Shown here: piece after piece, positions 16,469 to 26,200 of the stretch
Position numbering within the stretch: position 1 is the stretch's first letter
How the letters are laid out: the number at the start of each line of letters is the position of its first letter
Source: Paracoccus tibetensis
Lineage (GTDB): Bacteria > Pseudomonadota > Alphaproteobacteria > Rhodobacterales > Rhodobacteraceae
Assembly: GCF_900102505.1 (NCBI RefSeq)
Contig: NZ_FMVT01000002.1
Span: 1-64,000, forward strand
DNA length: 64,000 nt
Direction: 5' to 3'
Program-made: the position numbers and the translations under genes
The notes under the pieces: generated by a model
The model's database searches: none
What the model was told of the DNA's origin: nothing
Seen by the model: the letters and a program-made list of their open reading frames with translations, nothing else

Positions 16469-16819
16469 CTAGTGCGAGATCATCCAGGGGCGCTTGGCGG
16501 GGAAGGACTTCGAGCCGTCCGGGCGGTAGAACGTGCCGGACGATCCCTTGCTGCCGGCTCCGGAGCAGCAGCCGCAGCCCGGGCCGTGGGCGGCGCCGCC
16601 GCCCTTGCTCAGACGGCGGGGGCTGTCGGCGCTGCGCTCGTTGGTGGCGAAGGCGGCGCGCCGGCCGCCGTCCATGCGCGCCAGGATCGGCGCCGTCAGC
16701 AGGGCGCGCGGGCTGCTTGTGCCGCAGGACGGGCAGGCCGAGGGCTGGTCGTAGTCCGCCATCGCCGCGCGGGCCTCGAAGGGGCCGCAGGCGGCGCAGA
16801 GGTAGTCATAGCTGGGCAT
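16469..16819 (-). CDS. fmdB: FmdB-family zinc-ribbon protein
   Basis: A 116-residue protein starting MPSYDYLCAACGPFEARAAM with a Zn-ribbon made by CAAC and CPSC, the FmdB (putative regulatory) signature. A Gly/Cys-rich middle (GPGCGCCSGAGSKG) and the tail FYRPDGSKSFPAKRPWMISH follow. FmdB was first described in amide-utilisation operons, where it is thought to be regulatory; its molecular role is unclear. It lies 55 bases downstream of formamidase on the same strand and ends the operon. Confidence 0.88.
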   Translation of the reverse strand: MPSYDYLCAACGPFEARAAMADYDQPSACPSCGTSSPRALLTAPILARMDGGRRAAFATNERSADSPRRLSKGGGAAHGPGCGCCSGAGSKGSSGTFYRPDGSKSFPAKRPWMISH

Positions 16820-16873
16820 GGCAAGCCTTTTCGTTGATTGAGGCGCGGCGGGCGCTGCGACCCGCCGATGGCG

Positions 16874-18103
16874 TCACAGATCGGGCGCGAGGGGGACATC
16901 CACAGATCCGTCGAGATGCATGACCGGCCCCGAGGAGTTGGGCATCATGTCATGGGCGAAGATGTCGGTCGGCAGCCACAGGGTTGCGCAGGCGTTCGGG
17001 ATGTCGACCACGCCCGAGATGTGCCCCTGGACGGGCGCTGTTCCGAGGATCGCGTAGGCCTGTGCGCCGGTATAGCCGAACTTCTTGAGATACTCGATCG
17101 CGTTGAGGCAGGCCTGCCGATAGGCGACATGCACATCCAGATAGTGCTGCGTCCCGGACTCGTCGACCGAGATCCCCTCGAAGATCAGGAAGTCGTCGTA
17201 TCTGGGGGCCATCGGGGACGGCTTGAAGATCGGGTTGCGGATGCCGTATTTCGCGCAGCCGTCCTTGATCAGGCTGACCTTCAGGTGAAGCCAGCCGGCC
17301 ATCTCGATGGCGCCGCAAAAGGTGATCTCTCCGTCTCCCTGGCTGAAATGCAGATCGCCCATCGAGAGGCCGGCACCCTCGACATAGACCGGGAAGTAGA
17401 TCGTCGAGCCGCGGGACAGGTCCTTGATGTCGCAGTTGCCGCCATGCTCGCGCGGGGGCACGGTGCGCGCGCCCTCGGCGGCAGCCTTGTCGCGGGCCTC
17501 GCCGGTCAGCGCGCCCATATGGGCCGACTGCGTGTTCGGAAGCGCCGCCAGCGGCGGCACCCGCGCGGGGTCGGTGTCGAACAGGGCCTTCTCGCGGCTG
17601 TTCCACATGTCCAGCATCTTGCGGTCGGGCAGGCAGCCGATCAGCCCCGGATGGATGAGGCCCGCATACTTCACCCCCGGCACGTGGCGCGAGGTGGTGA
17701 ACATGCCGTGGAAGTCCCAGATCGACTTCTGGGCCTGCGGGAAATGGTCGGTCAGGAAGCCGCCGCCGTTCTTCTTCGAGAAGAAGCCGTTGAAGCCCCA
17801 CTGGCTTTCCTCCTTGGCGCCGATGTCGAGGATCTCGACCACCAGAAGATCGCCCGGCTCGGCGCCCTTGATGCCGATGGGGCCGGACAGGTAGTGCACC
17901 TGCTCCAGCTCGACATCGCGCACGTCGGCGGCGTCGTCGTTGTTGGCGATCTGCCCGCCGGTCCAGTCGTAGCACTCGATCTTGAACTCGTCGCCAGGCT
18001 CGACCCAGACCGCGATGGGGATGTCGGGATGCCAGCGGTTGTGGATCTTCTCGTTGGTGTGCGGGCTTTCCGCGAGGTCCACGGAGATGAGGGTATCGGC
18101 CAT
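16874..18103 (-). CDS. fmdA: Formamidase
   Basis: A 409-residue cytosolic amidohydrolase of the FmdA_AmdA family, hydrolysing formamide (and some short amides) to the acid and ammonia. It starts MADTLISVDLAESPHTNEKIHNRWHPDIP and carries the family segments FKIECYDWTGGQIANNDDA, SQWGFNGFFSKKNGGGFLTDHFP and PGLIGCLPDR (outlined). Length equals that of characterised formamidases (about 405-410). AGGAGG lies about ten bases before ATG 18103. It follows urtE by 25 bases, so uptake and hydrolysis appear co-transcribed. Confidence 0.95.
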   Translation of the reverse strand: MADTLISVDLAESPHTNEKIHNRWHPDIPIAVWVEPGDEFKIECYDWTGGQIANNDDAADVRDVELEQVHYLSGPIGIKGAEPGDLLVVEILDIGAKEESQWGFNGFFSKKNGGGFLTDHFPQAQKSIWDFHGMFTTSRHVPGVKYAGLIHPGLIGCLPDRKMLDMWNSREKALFDTDPARVPPLAALPNTQSAHMGALTGEARDKAAAEGARTVPPREHGGNCDIKDLSRGSTIYFPVYVEGAGLSMGDLHFSQGDGEITFCGAIEMAGWLHLKVSLIKDGCAKYGIRNPIFKPSPMAPRYDDFLIFEGISVDESGTQHYLDVHVAYRQACLNAIEYLKKFGYTGAQAYAILGTAPVQGHISGVVDIPNACATLWLPTDIFAHDMMPNSSGPVMHLDGSVDVPLAPDL

Positions 18104-18128
18104 TCTTGGATTGCCTCCTGTTGGCGGG

Positions 18129-18818
18129 TCAGACGGAAAGGAAACGGGCGACGCGGGCCTCGTCGAGGCCGGCGCGCGGGGCGTCGTGGACGATCTGGCC
18201 GTTCTCGATCACCATCACCCGGTCGGCGACGTCCAGCGCGAAGCTGAGCACCTGCTCCGAGATCAGGATCGACAGCCCGCGCTCGTCCCGGATGCGCCTC
18301 AGCGTCCGCGCCATCTCGCGGATGATCGAGGGCTGGATGCCTTCGGTCGGCTCGTCCAGCAGCAGCACCTTTGGGTCCGAGGCGAGCGCGCGCGCGATGG
18401 CCAGCTGCTGCTGCTGGCCGCCCGACAGGTTGCCGCCGCGCCGCGCCTTCATCTCGCGCAGGACGGGGAACAGCTCGTAGATGTCACCCGGCACCTGGCG
18501 ACGGCCGGTCACCGTCAGGCCCGTCTCGACATTCTCCTGCACGGTCATGGCCGAGAAGATCATGCGGCCCTGCGGCACATAGGCAAGACCATGTGCGACC
18601 CGCTGGTGGGGGCGCATCGCGCCGATCGGCGCATCCCCAAGCAGGATGTCGCCCGCCTTCACCGGTACGATGCCCATCAGCGTCTTCATGAGCGTTGTCT
18701 TGCCCATGCCGTTGCGGCCCATGATCACGACGATCTCGGCCGGGGCGACCGGCAGATCGATGCCGTGCAGCACCTCGCTTTCGCCATAGGCGGCGCGCAA
18801 TCCGTTCACGTTCAGCAT
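18129..18818 (-). CDS. urtE: Urea/amide ABC importer ATPase, UrtE type
   Basis: A 229-residue ABC ATPase of the branched-chain/urea class (LivF-like). Walker A GRNGMGKTT, Q-loop YVPQGRMIF, signature LSGGQQQQLAIARAL, Walker B VLLLDEPTEGIQ, and H-loop replaced by Gln in SILISEQVLSF, as is usual for the LivF/UrtE branch. ATG 18818 has AGGGGGC upstream; the frame extends further without support. It lies between urtD (10 bases) and fmdA (25 bases). Confidence 0.92.
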   Translation of the reverse strand: MLNVNGLRAAYGESEVLHGIDLPVAPAEIVVIMGRNGMGKTTLMKTLMGIVPVKAGDILLGDAPIGAMRPHQRVAHGLAYVPQGRMIFSAMTVQENVETGLTVTGRRQVPGDIYELFPVLREMKARRGGNLSGGQQQQLAIARALASDPKVLLLDEPTEGIQPSIIREMARTLRRIRDERGLSILISEQVLSFALDVADRVMVIENGQIVHDAPRAGLDEARVARFLSV

Positions 18819-18828
18819 GATCGCCCCC

Positions 18829-19578
18829 TTAATGGCCCAGATAGACTTCGATGACGTCGGGATCGGCCTGCACATGGGCCATCGAGCCTTCGGCCAGCAG
18901 CTTGCCGCGGTGCAGGACCGTGACGCGGGTGGCGATCTCCTCGACGAACTTCATGTCGTGTTCGACCACGATCACCGAGCGGTCCGCGATGATCCGGTTC
19001 AGCAGCTCGGCCGTCTTCACGCGCTCGGCCACGGACATGCCCGCGACCGGCTCGTCCAGCATCAGCAGCTGCGGGTCCTGGATCAGCAGCATGCCGATCT
19101 CCAGCCACTGCTTCTGGCCGTGGCTGAGATGGGCGGACTTCTGGTCGAGGTGATCGGACAGGAAGATCACCTCGGCCACCTCCTCGATGCGCTCGCGCAC
19201 CTCGGCGGTGCGGCGGAAGGCCAGCGCGCCGAAGACGGAGTAGCCGCGCGGATAGCTGATCTCGAGGTTCTCGAAGACCGTAAGGTCCTCGTAGACCGAC
19301 GGGGTCTGGAACTTGCGGCCGACGCCTGCATGCACGATCTGGTCCTCGCGCATCTTCAAAAGCTCCATCCCCTTGAACTCGACCGAGCCCGAGGTGGCGC
19401 GGGTGCGGCCGCAGATGAGGTCCAGCACCGTCGTCTTGCCGGCACCGTTCGGCCCGATGATGACGCGGCACTCGTTGGGGGCGATGTAGAGGTTCAGCCC
19501 GTCCACCGCCTTGAACCCGTCGAAGGACACGGTTAGGTCCTCGACCGACAGGATCAGCCTGGGGTTCTCAATGCTCAT
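18829..19578 (-). CDS. urtD: Urea/amide ABC importer ATPase, UrtD type
   Basis: A 249-residue LivG-like ATPase: Walker A GPNGAGKTT, Q-loop KFQTPSVYEDLTVFENL, signature LSHGQKQWLEIGML, Walker B LMLDEPVAGM, H-loop VVEHDMKF. The LSHGQKQWLE signature (rather than LSGGQ) is characteristic of UrtD proteins. Pairs with UrtE on the cytosolic face of UrtB/UrtC. Confidence 0.94.
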   Translation of the reverse strand: MSIENPRLILSVEDLTVSFDGFKAVDGLNLYIAPNECRVIIGPNGAGKTTVLDLICGRTRATSGSVEFKGMELLKMREDQIVHAGVGRKFQTPSVYEDLTVFENLEISYPRGYSVFGALAFRRTAEVRERIEEVAEVIFLSDHLDQKSAHLSHGQKQWLEIGMLLIQDPQLLMLDEPVAGMSVAERVKTAELLNRIIADRSVIVVEHDMKFVEEIATRVTVLHRGKLLAEGSMAHVQADPDVIEVYLGH

Positions 19579-19587
19579 GCTTGCACC

Positions 19588-20793
19588 TCATTCGGCCGGG
19601 GCCGCTGCGGGCGACGTGCCGGCGGGACTTGCTGGAGGCATCGGCTTTTTCGGCGCTGCTGCGGGGCTCGGGACCTGCGGTGGCACGGGGCGCCTGCGCA
19701 GCCGTGCCGGCAGTGGCGCCACATGGCGGTTCCAGAGGCCGGCTAGCCCCTCGGGAAAGAATAACACCACCGCGATGAAGAGGCCGCCAAGGCCGAACTG
19801 CCACAGCTCGGGGAAGCTCTCCGAGAAGCCGGTCTTGGCCAGGTTGACCAGAAGGGCACCCCAGACCGCGCCAAGGATCGAGTGGCGCCCTCCCACGGCG
19901 CAGAAGATCACCATCTCGATCGAGGGCACGATGCCGACGAAGCTGGGCGACATGAAGCCGACCTGGAGCGTGAACATGGCCCCGCCGATGGCCGCGAAGG
20001 CCGCGCCGACGCAGAAGACGAAGATCTTGAAGGCGGCAACGTCGTATCCGGAGAAGCGGACGCGGTCCTCGCGGTCGCGCATGGCGATCAGCAGCCGGCC
20101 CGCCTTGGAGCGGCGGATGAACTGCGCGATCCCCAGGCAGGCAAACAGCAGGACGCCGTTGACGAGATACAGCACCTCCTTCGCGTCGTCGGTGCGGATG
20201 TCCCAGCCCTTGAGCGTGCGCAGGTCGGTGATGCCGTTCACGCCGCCTGTGTATCCCTGCTGGCCGATGATCAGGATCGTCAGGATCGCGGCGATGGCTT
20301 GGGTGATGATCGAGAAGTAGACCCCGCCCACCCGCCGGCGGAACATCGCCATCCCGATGACGAAGGCGAATGCGACGGGCACCGCGACCACGGCGACGAG
20401 GGTGAAGGTCAGCGAATGGAACGGCTCCCACCACCACGGCAGCGCCGTCACTTGGTTCCAGTCCATGAAGTCGGGAATGCCCGGCGTGGACTGGATGGCC
20501 GTGGCCTCGGGAGTCGAGGCCTCCAGCTTGAGAAACATTGCCATGCAGTAGCCGCCAAGGCCGAAGAAGACGCCCTGCCCCAGGCTGAGGATGCCGCCGG
20601 CGCCCCAGCACAGCACCAGCCCCACCGCCACGAAGGCATAGGTCAGGTACTTGCCGTAGAGGTTCAGCCGGAACGGATCGAGGATCGCCGGCAGGACCAG
20701 GAAGATCAGGATCGCGAGGATCGCGGCGCCTGCCAGTTCGGTCCGGGTCAGGAAGCCGCGAGTGGGCGAGGCTGCAAGGGTGGTGTCACGCAT
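19588..20793 (-). CDS. urtC: Urea/amide ABC importer permease, UrtC type
   Basis: A 401-residue LivM-like inner-membrane permease with about nine to ten hydrophobic segments and a Pro/Ala-rich cytosolic tail after residue about 365 (PVPPQVPSPAAAPKKPMPP). The GGVYFSIITQAIAA and GRLLIAMRDREDRVRFSGYDV motifs are typical UrtC. ATG 20793 has GAGG seven bases upstream; an alternative ATG 20805 overlaps the urtB stop (ATGA). The same frame stays open far upstream through urtB and urtA, which is shadow, not a fusion. Confidence 0.92.
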   Translation of the reverse strand: MRDTTLAASPTRGFLTRTELAGAAILAILIFLVLPAILDPFRLNLYGKYLTYAFVAVGLVLCWGAGGILSLGQGVFFGLGGYCMAMFLKLEASTPEATAIQSTPGIPDFMDWNQVTALPWWWEPFHSLTFTLVAVVAVPVAFAFVIGMAMFRRRVGGVYFSIITQAIAAILTILIIGQQGYTGGVNGITDLRTLKGWDIRTDDAKEVLYLVNGVLLFACLGIAQFIRRSKAGRLLIAMRDREDRVRFSGYDVAAFKIFVFCVGAAFAAIGGAMFTLQVGFMSPSFVGIVPSIEMVIFCAVGGRHSILGAVWGALLVNLAKTGFSESFPELWQFGLGGLFIAVVLFFPEGLAGLWNRHVAPLPARLRRRPVPPQVPSPAAAPKKPMPPASPAGTSPAAAPAE

Positions 20794-20801
20794 GGTTCGC
20801 C

Positions 20802-21728
20802 TCATTTCCGCAGCTTGAGGGTGAACAGGCCCTGCGGGCGCAGCATCAGCACGCCGACGACGGCCAGCAGCGTCAGGACCTTGGCCATCGAGCCAGAGAG
20901 GAAGAATTCCAGGAAGGACTGCGTCTGGCTGATCGTGAAGGCCGAGGCGATGGTGCCGAGCAGGCTGGCCGAGCCGCCGAAGACGACCACGAGGAACGTG
21001 TCCACGATGTAGAGCTGTCCCGAGGTGGGCCCGGTCGAGCCGATCATCGTGAAGGCCGAACCGGCGACGCCCGCGACCCCGCAGCCGATGCCGAAGGTCA
21101 GCCGGTCGGTCCTTCCGGTGTTGATGCCGGTCGCTTCGGCCATGGTGCGGTTGGCCATGACCGCACGCACCTGAAGGCCCCATTGCGACCGGTAGAGCAG
21201 CAGGTAGACCCCGGCCGCGATGACGATCGTCAGCACCATGACGAAGAGCCCGCTGATCGGGACCTCGATCATGTTGGTCAGCGGCAGCGAGCCCATCATC
21301 CAGGACGGGACGGTCACGCCGACCTCGCGGGCGCCGAAGACGCTGCGGTAGGTCTGCTGGAGGATCAGCGACAGGCCCCAGGTCGCCAGCAGCGTGTCGA
21401 GCGGCCGGTGATAGAGCCGCCGGATCAGCGCCCATTCGACCACCATCCCCAAGGCTCCGGCCACCACGAAGGCCAGCGCCATGGCGACGAAGAAATAGAT
21501 CCCGAAGAGGCCCGGCAGCCAGGTCTGGAACAGCCCCGACATGAGGTAGGTGACGTAGGCGCCCAGGATCATGAACTCGCCATGGGCCATGTTGATCACG
21601 CCCATCTGGCCGAAGATGATGGCCAGCCCCAGTGCCATCAGCACGAAGACGGAAAACAGGATCAGGCCGGCAAATCCTTGCATGGCAAAGATCGATCCCA
21701 GCTCGCCCCAGCTGTAGTCGGCAAACAT
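20802..21728 (-). CDS. urtB: Urea/amide ABC importer permease, UrtB type
   Basis: A 308-residue LivH-like permease: QGFAGLILFSVFVLMALGLAIIFGQMGVINMAHGEFMILGAY (outlined) is the conserved N-terminal signature, and GINTGRTDRLTFGIGCGVAGVAG the late one. It lacks the long N-terminal periplasmic extension present in some UrtB proteins. ATG 21728. Part of the five-gene importer; 81 bases separate it from urtA, with a small hairpin in the gap. Confidence 0.93.
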   Translation of the reverse strand: MFADYSWGELGSIFAMQGFAGLILFSVFVLMALGLAIIFGQMGVINMAHGEFMILGAYVTYLMSGLFQTWLPGLFGIYFFVAMALAFVVAGALGMVVEWALIRRLYHRPLDTLLATWGLSLILQQTYRSVFGAREVGVTVPSWMMGSLPLTNMIEVPISGLFVMVLTIVIAAGVYLLLYRSQWGLQVRAVMANRTMAEATGINTGRTDRLTFGIGCGVAGVAGSAFTMIGSTGPTSGQLYIVDTFLVVVFGGSASLLGTIASAFTISQTQSFLEFFLSGSMAKVLTLLAVVGVLMLRPQGLFTLKLRK

Positions 21729-21758
21729 CGCGCACCTCGCGTCGGGGAATGGGGCGGA

Positions 21759-21773
21759 TGCCGGAGGCCGGCA
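21759..21773 (-). promoter_or_regulatory. Small intercistronic hairpin between urtA and urtB
   Basis: TGCCGG-AGG-CCGGCA, a 6-bp stem with a tight loop, in the only sizeable gap of the urt operon, directly after the binding-protein gene. Such stems often stabilise the upstream mRNA or reduce read-through, giving excess binding protein. Stem is short, so the call is weak. Confidence 0.35.
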
Positions 21774-21809
21774 CCCGCTGTCGAACGGCGCTCGCCGGAG
21801 GGTTCGCGC

Positions 21810-23063
21810 CTACTGGTAGCCTTCCGGGAAGGGGTCCGGCTCGACCAGTTCGGCGGTCTCGAAGACGACCTCGTACTGGCCGTCGGGCATCGCCCGCCCG
21901 ACGCGGGTCTTCGACCACAGGTGGTGGTTCTCGTGGACCTTCACGTAGCCTTCGGGCGCGGTGTCCATCTCGATCCCGGGGCTCGCCTCGCGGATGCGGT
22001 CGATGTCGAAGCTGCCGGCCCGTTCGACGGCCGCCTTCCAGAGCCACGGCCCGAGATAGGCGGCCTGCGTCACGTCGCCGATGACGATGTCCTGGCCCCA
22101 CATCTCCTTGAAGGCCTGCACGAAGGCGGCGTTGTTGGCGTTGTCCAGCGACTGGAAGTACTTCATGCAGGCATAGGCGCCGGCGATGTTCTCTCCGCCG
22201 ATGCCGAGAATCTCGTCCTCGGTGACCGAGATGGTCAGCAGCAGCGGCGCCTCGCGCGTCAGGTCGATCCCCGCCGCCTGCAGCTGCTTGTAGAACGCGA
22301 CGTTCGAGCCGCCCACGACGATCGCGTAGATGACGTCGGGCTTGCGCAGCTTGATCTTGTTGATGACCGAGTTGAACTGGGTGTGGCCAAGCGGATAATA
22401 CTCCTCGCCGACCACCTCGAGCCCCAGCTTCTCGATGTGCTTGCGGGCGATCTTGTTCGACGTGCGCGGCCAGATGTAGTCCGAGCCGAGCAGGTAGAAG
22501 GACTTCGCGCCCTTTGTCTGGGTCACCCAGTCAAGCCCCGCGAGGATCTGCTGCGTGGCTTCCTGGCCGGTGTAGATGACGTTCGGGGACTCCTCGAGCC
22601 CCTCGTAGAAGGTGGGGTAGTAGAGCATCCCGTTATGCTGCTCGAAGACCGGCAGCACCGCCTTGCGGCTGGCCGAGGTCCAGCAGCCCATGACCGAGGC
22701 GACCTTGTCGTTGACCAGCAGCTTGCGCGCCTTCTCGGCGAAGGTCGGCCAGTCAGATGCGCCGTCCTCCTGGATGAACTTGATCTGCCGCCCGAGCACG
22801 CCGCCCTGCGCGTTGATCTGCGCGATGGCGAGCTTCTCGGCCTGGACCGATCCCGTCTCGGAGATCGCCATGGTGCCGGTGACCGAATGCAGAATGCCCA
22901 CCGTCACCTCGGTGTCGGTGACCGCGAGGCCGGTGGTGTTGACCGTGGCCGTGGGGAAGTCGGCGGCCTTCAGATGCTTGGGCAGGAACAGCGCCGCAGT
23001 CAGCGCGGCTGACCCGGCAAGGAAGCTGCGGCGGGATGGCGGAGAGGGTGGTTTGGGGGGCAT
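21810..23063 (-). CDS. urtA: Urea/amide ABC importer substrate-binding protein, UrtA type
   Basis: A 417-residue periplasmic binding protein of the AmiC/UrtA class. The leader carries a twin-arginine motif (RRSFLAG) before a hydrophobic stretch and LKAAD, so export by Tat is likely. Family motifs include VGILHSVTGTMAISE, GVLGRQIKFIQEDGASDWPTFAEKA and GCWTSASRKAVLPVFE (outlined). AAGGAG precedes ATG 23063. The linked formamidase means the true ligand may be formamide or another short amide rather than urea (as for FmdD of amide operons); sequence alone cannot decide. Divergent from the sensor kinase, with a palindrome between. Confidence 0.93.
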   Translation of the reverse strand: MPPKPPSPPSRRSFLAGSAALTAALFLPKHLKAADFPTATVNTTGLAVTDTEVTVGILHSVTGTMAISETGSVQAEKLAIAQINAQGGVLGRQIKFIQEDGASDWPTFAEKARKLLVNDKVASVMGCWTSASRKAVLPVFEQHNGMLYYPTFYEGLEESPNVIYTGQEATQQILAGLDWVTQTKGAKSFYLLGSDYIWPRTSNKIARKHIEKLGLEVVGEEYYPLGHTQFNSVINKIKLRKPDVIYAIVVGGSNVAFYKQLQAAGIDLTREAPLLLTISVTEDEILGIGGENIAGAYACMKYFQSLDNANNAAFVQAFKEMWGQDIVIGDVTQAAYLGPWLWKAAVERAGSFDIDRIREASPGIEMDTAPEGYVKVHENHHLWSKTRVGRAMPDGQYEVVFETAELVEPDPFPEGYQ

Positions 23064-23143
23064 GGCGGGCTCCTTCTGGATGGCCGGCGCGGTGGGAAAA
23101 CCGCGCCCTGACCCTCAGCCTGCAAGGAGATGCCGCACCGCGA

Positions 23144-23163
23144 CATACGTCGAATGACGTATG
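23144..23163. promoter_or_regulatory. Perfect inverted repeat between urtA and the sensor kinase gene
   Basis: CATACGTC-GAAT-GACGTATG: 8-bp arms, 4-base spacer, 80 bases upstream of urtA and 91 upstream of the kinase. It is the obvious candidate operator for the LuxR-type response regulator encoded downstream of the kinase, possibly serving both divergent operons. Confidence 0.6.
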
Positions 23164-23254
23164 CCGACTCGCAGTTTTGCCGCTACGCTGACGACCGTGC
23201 CACAACCCGCGCGCCAGCCGGAAAACTGCGCGGGAACAGGAACAGGGGACCCGG

Positions 23255-26200
23255 ATGGCAGAGGCCTTCCAGGCGACGCGAGAGCGGCGGCAGTACAGCC
23301 GTTGGGTCGCCGACGAGACCATCGAGGACTTCGCGCTGCGCTTCACCGCGCGCCGCGCCCGGCGCTGGTCCCACGGGCGGGTGGCGAACACGGCCATCGG
23401 ATCGATCTCGTTCCTCGCGCTGGAGGCCATCGGCGCGGCCGTCACGCTGAGCTGGGGGTTCGACATCGCGGTGGCGGCGATCCTGTGGGGCGGGCTGATC
23501 CTCTTCGTCACGGCGCTGCCGATCAGCTACTACGCCGCGCGCTACGGCGTGGACATCGACCTTCTGACGCGCGGGGCGGGCTTCGGCTATCTCGGCTCGA
23601 CGCTGACATCGCTGATCTACGCCTGCTTCACCTTCATCTTCTTCGCGCTGGAGGCCGCGATCCTGGCCACGGCGTTGAAGCTGGTCTTCGGCATCCCGGT
23701 GTCGATCGGCTACGTCCTGTCGTCGCTCGCCATCATTCCGCTGGTGATGCACGGCTTTCGCCGGATCTCGGCCTTTCAGGCCATCACCCAGCCCGCGTGG
23801 ATCGTGCTGCACGTGCTCCCGTTCCTGCTGATCGGGCTGGGCGATCACGACTTGCCAGACTGGACCGGCTTTGCCGGGCAGGCAGGCGGCACGACGCCGA
23901 GCGTCCTGGCCTTCGGCGCGGCCTCCGGCGTGGTCCTGGCGCTGATCGCGCAGGTGGGCGAGCAGGTGGACATCCTGCGCTTCCTGCCCGAGCCGCGCAG
24001 CCGGCGCGAGCACCTGCGCTGGTGGCTGGCGGTCCTGTCAGCCGGCCCGGGATGGGCGGTGCTGGGCACGGTGAAGATGCTGCTGGGGTCGTGGCTGGTC
24101 ACGCTTGTGCCCATCGCCGCCGTCAGTTCGAACCTGAGCGAGGCCATCGATCCGACGCAGCTATATCATGCCGCCTTTTCCCTCGCGCTTCCCGAGCCGG
24201 CGCTGGCACTGGCGCTGACGGGCATCTTCGTGATCCTGTCGCAGCTGAAGATCAACGTCACGAACGCCTATGCCGGCTCGATCGCGTGGTCCAACTTCTT
24301 CTCGCGCATCACCCATGCTCATCCGGGCCGCGTCGTCTGGCTGTTCTTCAACGTGGCAATCGCGCTGCTGCTGATGGAACTTGGCGTCTTCGCGGCGCTC
24401 GAGGTGACGCTGTCGGTCTACTCGCACGTCGCCCTGGCCTGGATCGGCGCGCTCTTCGCGGACCTGACGGTGAACAAGCCCCTGGGCCTGTCCCCGCGCG
24501 GGATCGAGTTCCGCCGCGCACACCTCTACGACATCAATCCGGTGGGAACAGGCGCGATGTTCGGCGGCACGCTTCTTGCCATGCTGGCCCATACCGAATT
24601 TGCAGGCGCGCAGATCGAGGCGCTGTCGCCCTTCGTGGCGCTCGTCAGTTCAGGCGTGCTGGCCGTGCTGATCGCGTGGGCGACCGGCGGGCGCTACTAC
24701 ATCGCCCGGCCGGCGCCCGTCTTGGAGGGGGACTCCGTCCAGTGCTGCCTTTGCGAGTACAGCTTCGACCGCGAGGACATGACGAACTGTCCCTTCTACG
24801 CGGCGCCGATCTGCTCGCTCTGCTGCTCGCTCAACGCCTCCTGCGGCGATGCGTGCAAGCCCGAGGCGCGGCTGGACAACGTGCTGCGCCGCTTGGGCGA
24901 GGCGCATCTTCCCGCGCGCCTGATCGACGTCCTGGATCAGCGCCTGGTCCGGTTCGGCGTCGTGACCATGATGCTGGTCGCCGCCGCGGGGGGTGTCGTG
25001 CTGGTCATCCGCCAGACGGCCGCAGCAGGCGATCTGGCCGCGCTGGACGCGGCGCTGGCCCTGATCCTTGCCAGTTCCGTCATCATCATCGGCATCGCGG
25101 TCTGGCTGTTCCTGCTGACCGGGGAGGCAAGGCAGGCAGCCCTGCGCGACAGCGAGCGGCAGACCGAGCGGCTGCGGCGCGAGATCCGCGCCCATGAACG
25201 CACCGACCGCGCCCTGCAGGCCGCCAAGGAGCAGGCCGAGGCCGCCAGCCAGGCCAAGACCCGCTACATGGCGGGCCTCAGCCACGAGCTGCGCACGCCC
25301 CTGAACGCCATCTACGGCTATGCCCAGATCCTGGACGCCGACGCCCGGATGCCGCCGGACCGGCACGAGGCGGTGCGGGCGATCCGCCGCTCCAGCGAGC
25401 ATCTGGCAGGTCTGATCGAGGGGCTTCTGGACATCTCGAAGATCGAGGCGGGCCGGCTTGAGCTGACGCGCACCCGGGTGAACCTGCCCGACCTCCTGCG
25501 CCAGATCGTGGACATCTTCCGCGACAGCGCCCGCCGGCAGGGGCTGGACTTCCGGGTCGAGCCGCTGACGAAGCTTCCCGAATGGGTTCTGGTCGACGAA
25601 AAGCGCTTGCGCCAGATCGTGATCAACCTTCTGGCCAACGCCTTTCGCTACACGCGCGCGGGCGGCGTCACCCTGCGGATCGGCTGGCGCAACCAGGTCG
25701 CGACCATCGAGGTCGAGGACAGCGGCATCGGAATCACGGCCGAGGACCTCGAGCGGATCTGGAACCCGTTCGAGCGCGGCCGCGACCCGGCGCTGCCGCG
25801 CGGCACGGGGCTTGGCCTGACGATCACCCGGCTGCTGGTCGATGTTCTCGGCGGAGACATCAGCGTGACCAGCACGCCCGGGCGGGGCAGCCTGTTCCGG
25901 CTGAAGCTGTATCTGGCCGAGGCGCCCTCGCCGCGCGTGCACTCGGACCAGGTGCCGATGCGCGCGCAGGCGCAAAGCTACGACGGGCGGCGGCGGCTGG
26001 TGATGATCGTGGACGACGACCCAGCCCACCTGTCCCTGATGCAGACATACCTGCGCCAGCGGGGCTTCAACACGGTGACGGCCTCGCATGCCCTTGCCGC
26101 GCAGGACCTGCTGGGCGAGCTGCGTCCCGACCTGTTCCTGGTCGATATCGACATGCCCGGCCTCGATGGCTGGGGGCTGGTGCAATGGCTGCGGGTGAAC

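Noticed and set aside
19588..22101. A single 837-residue frame that could be read as an UrtB-UrtC fusion
   Set aside because: The part upstream of 20805 is out of frame with urtB and nonsensical; urtC has its own start and ribosome site.
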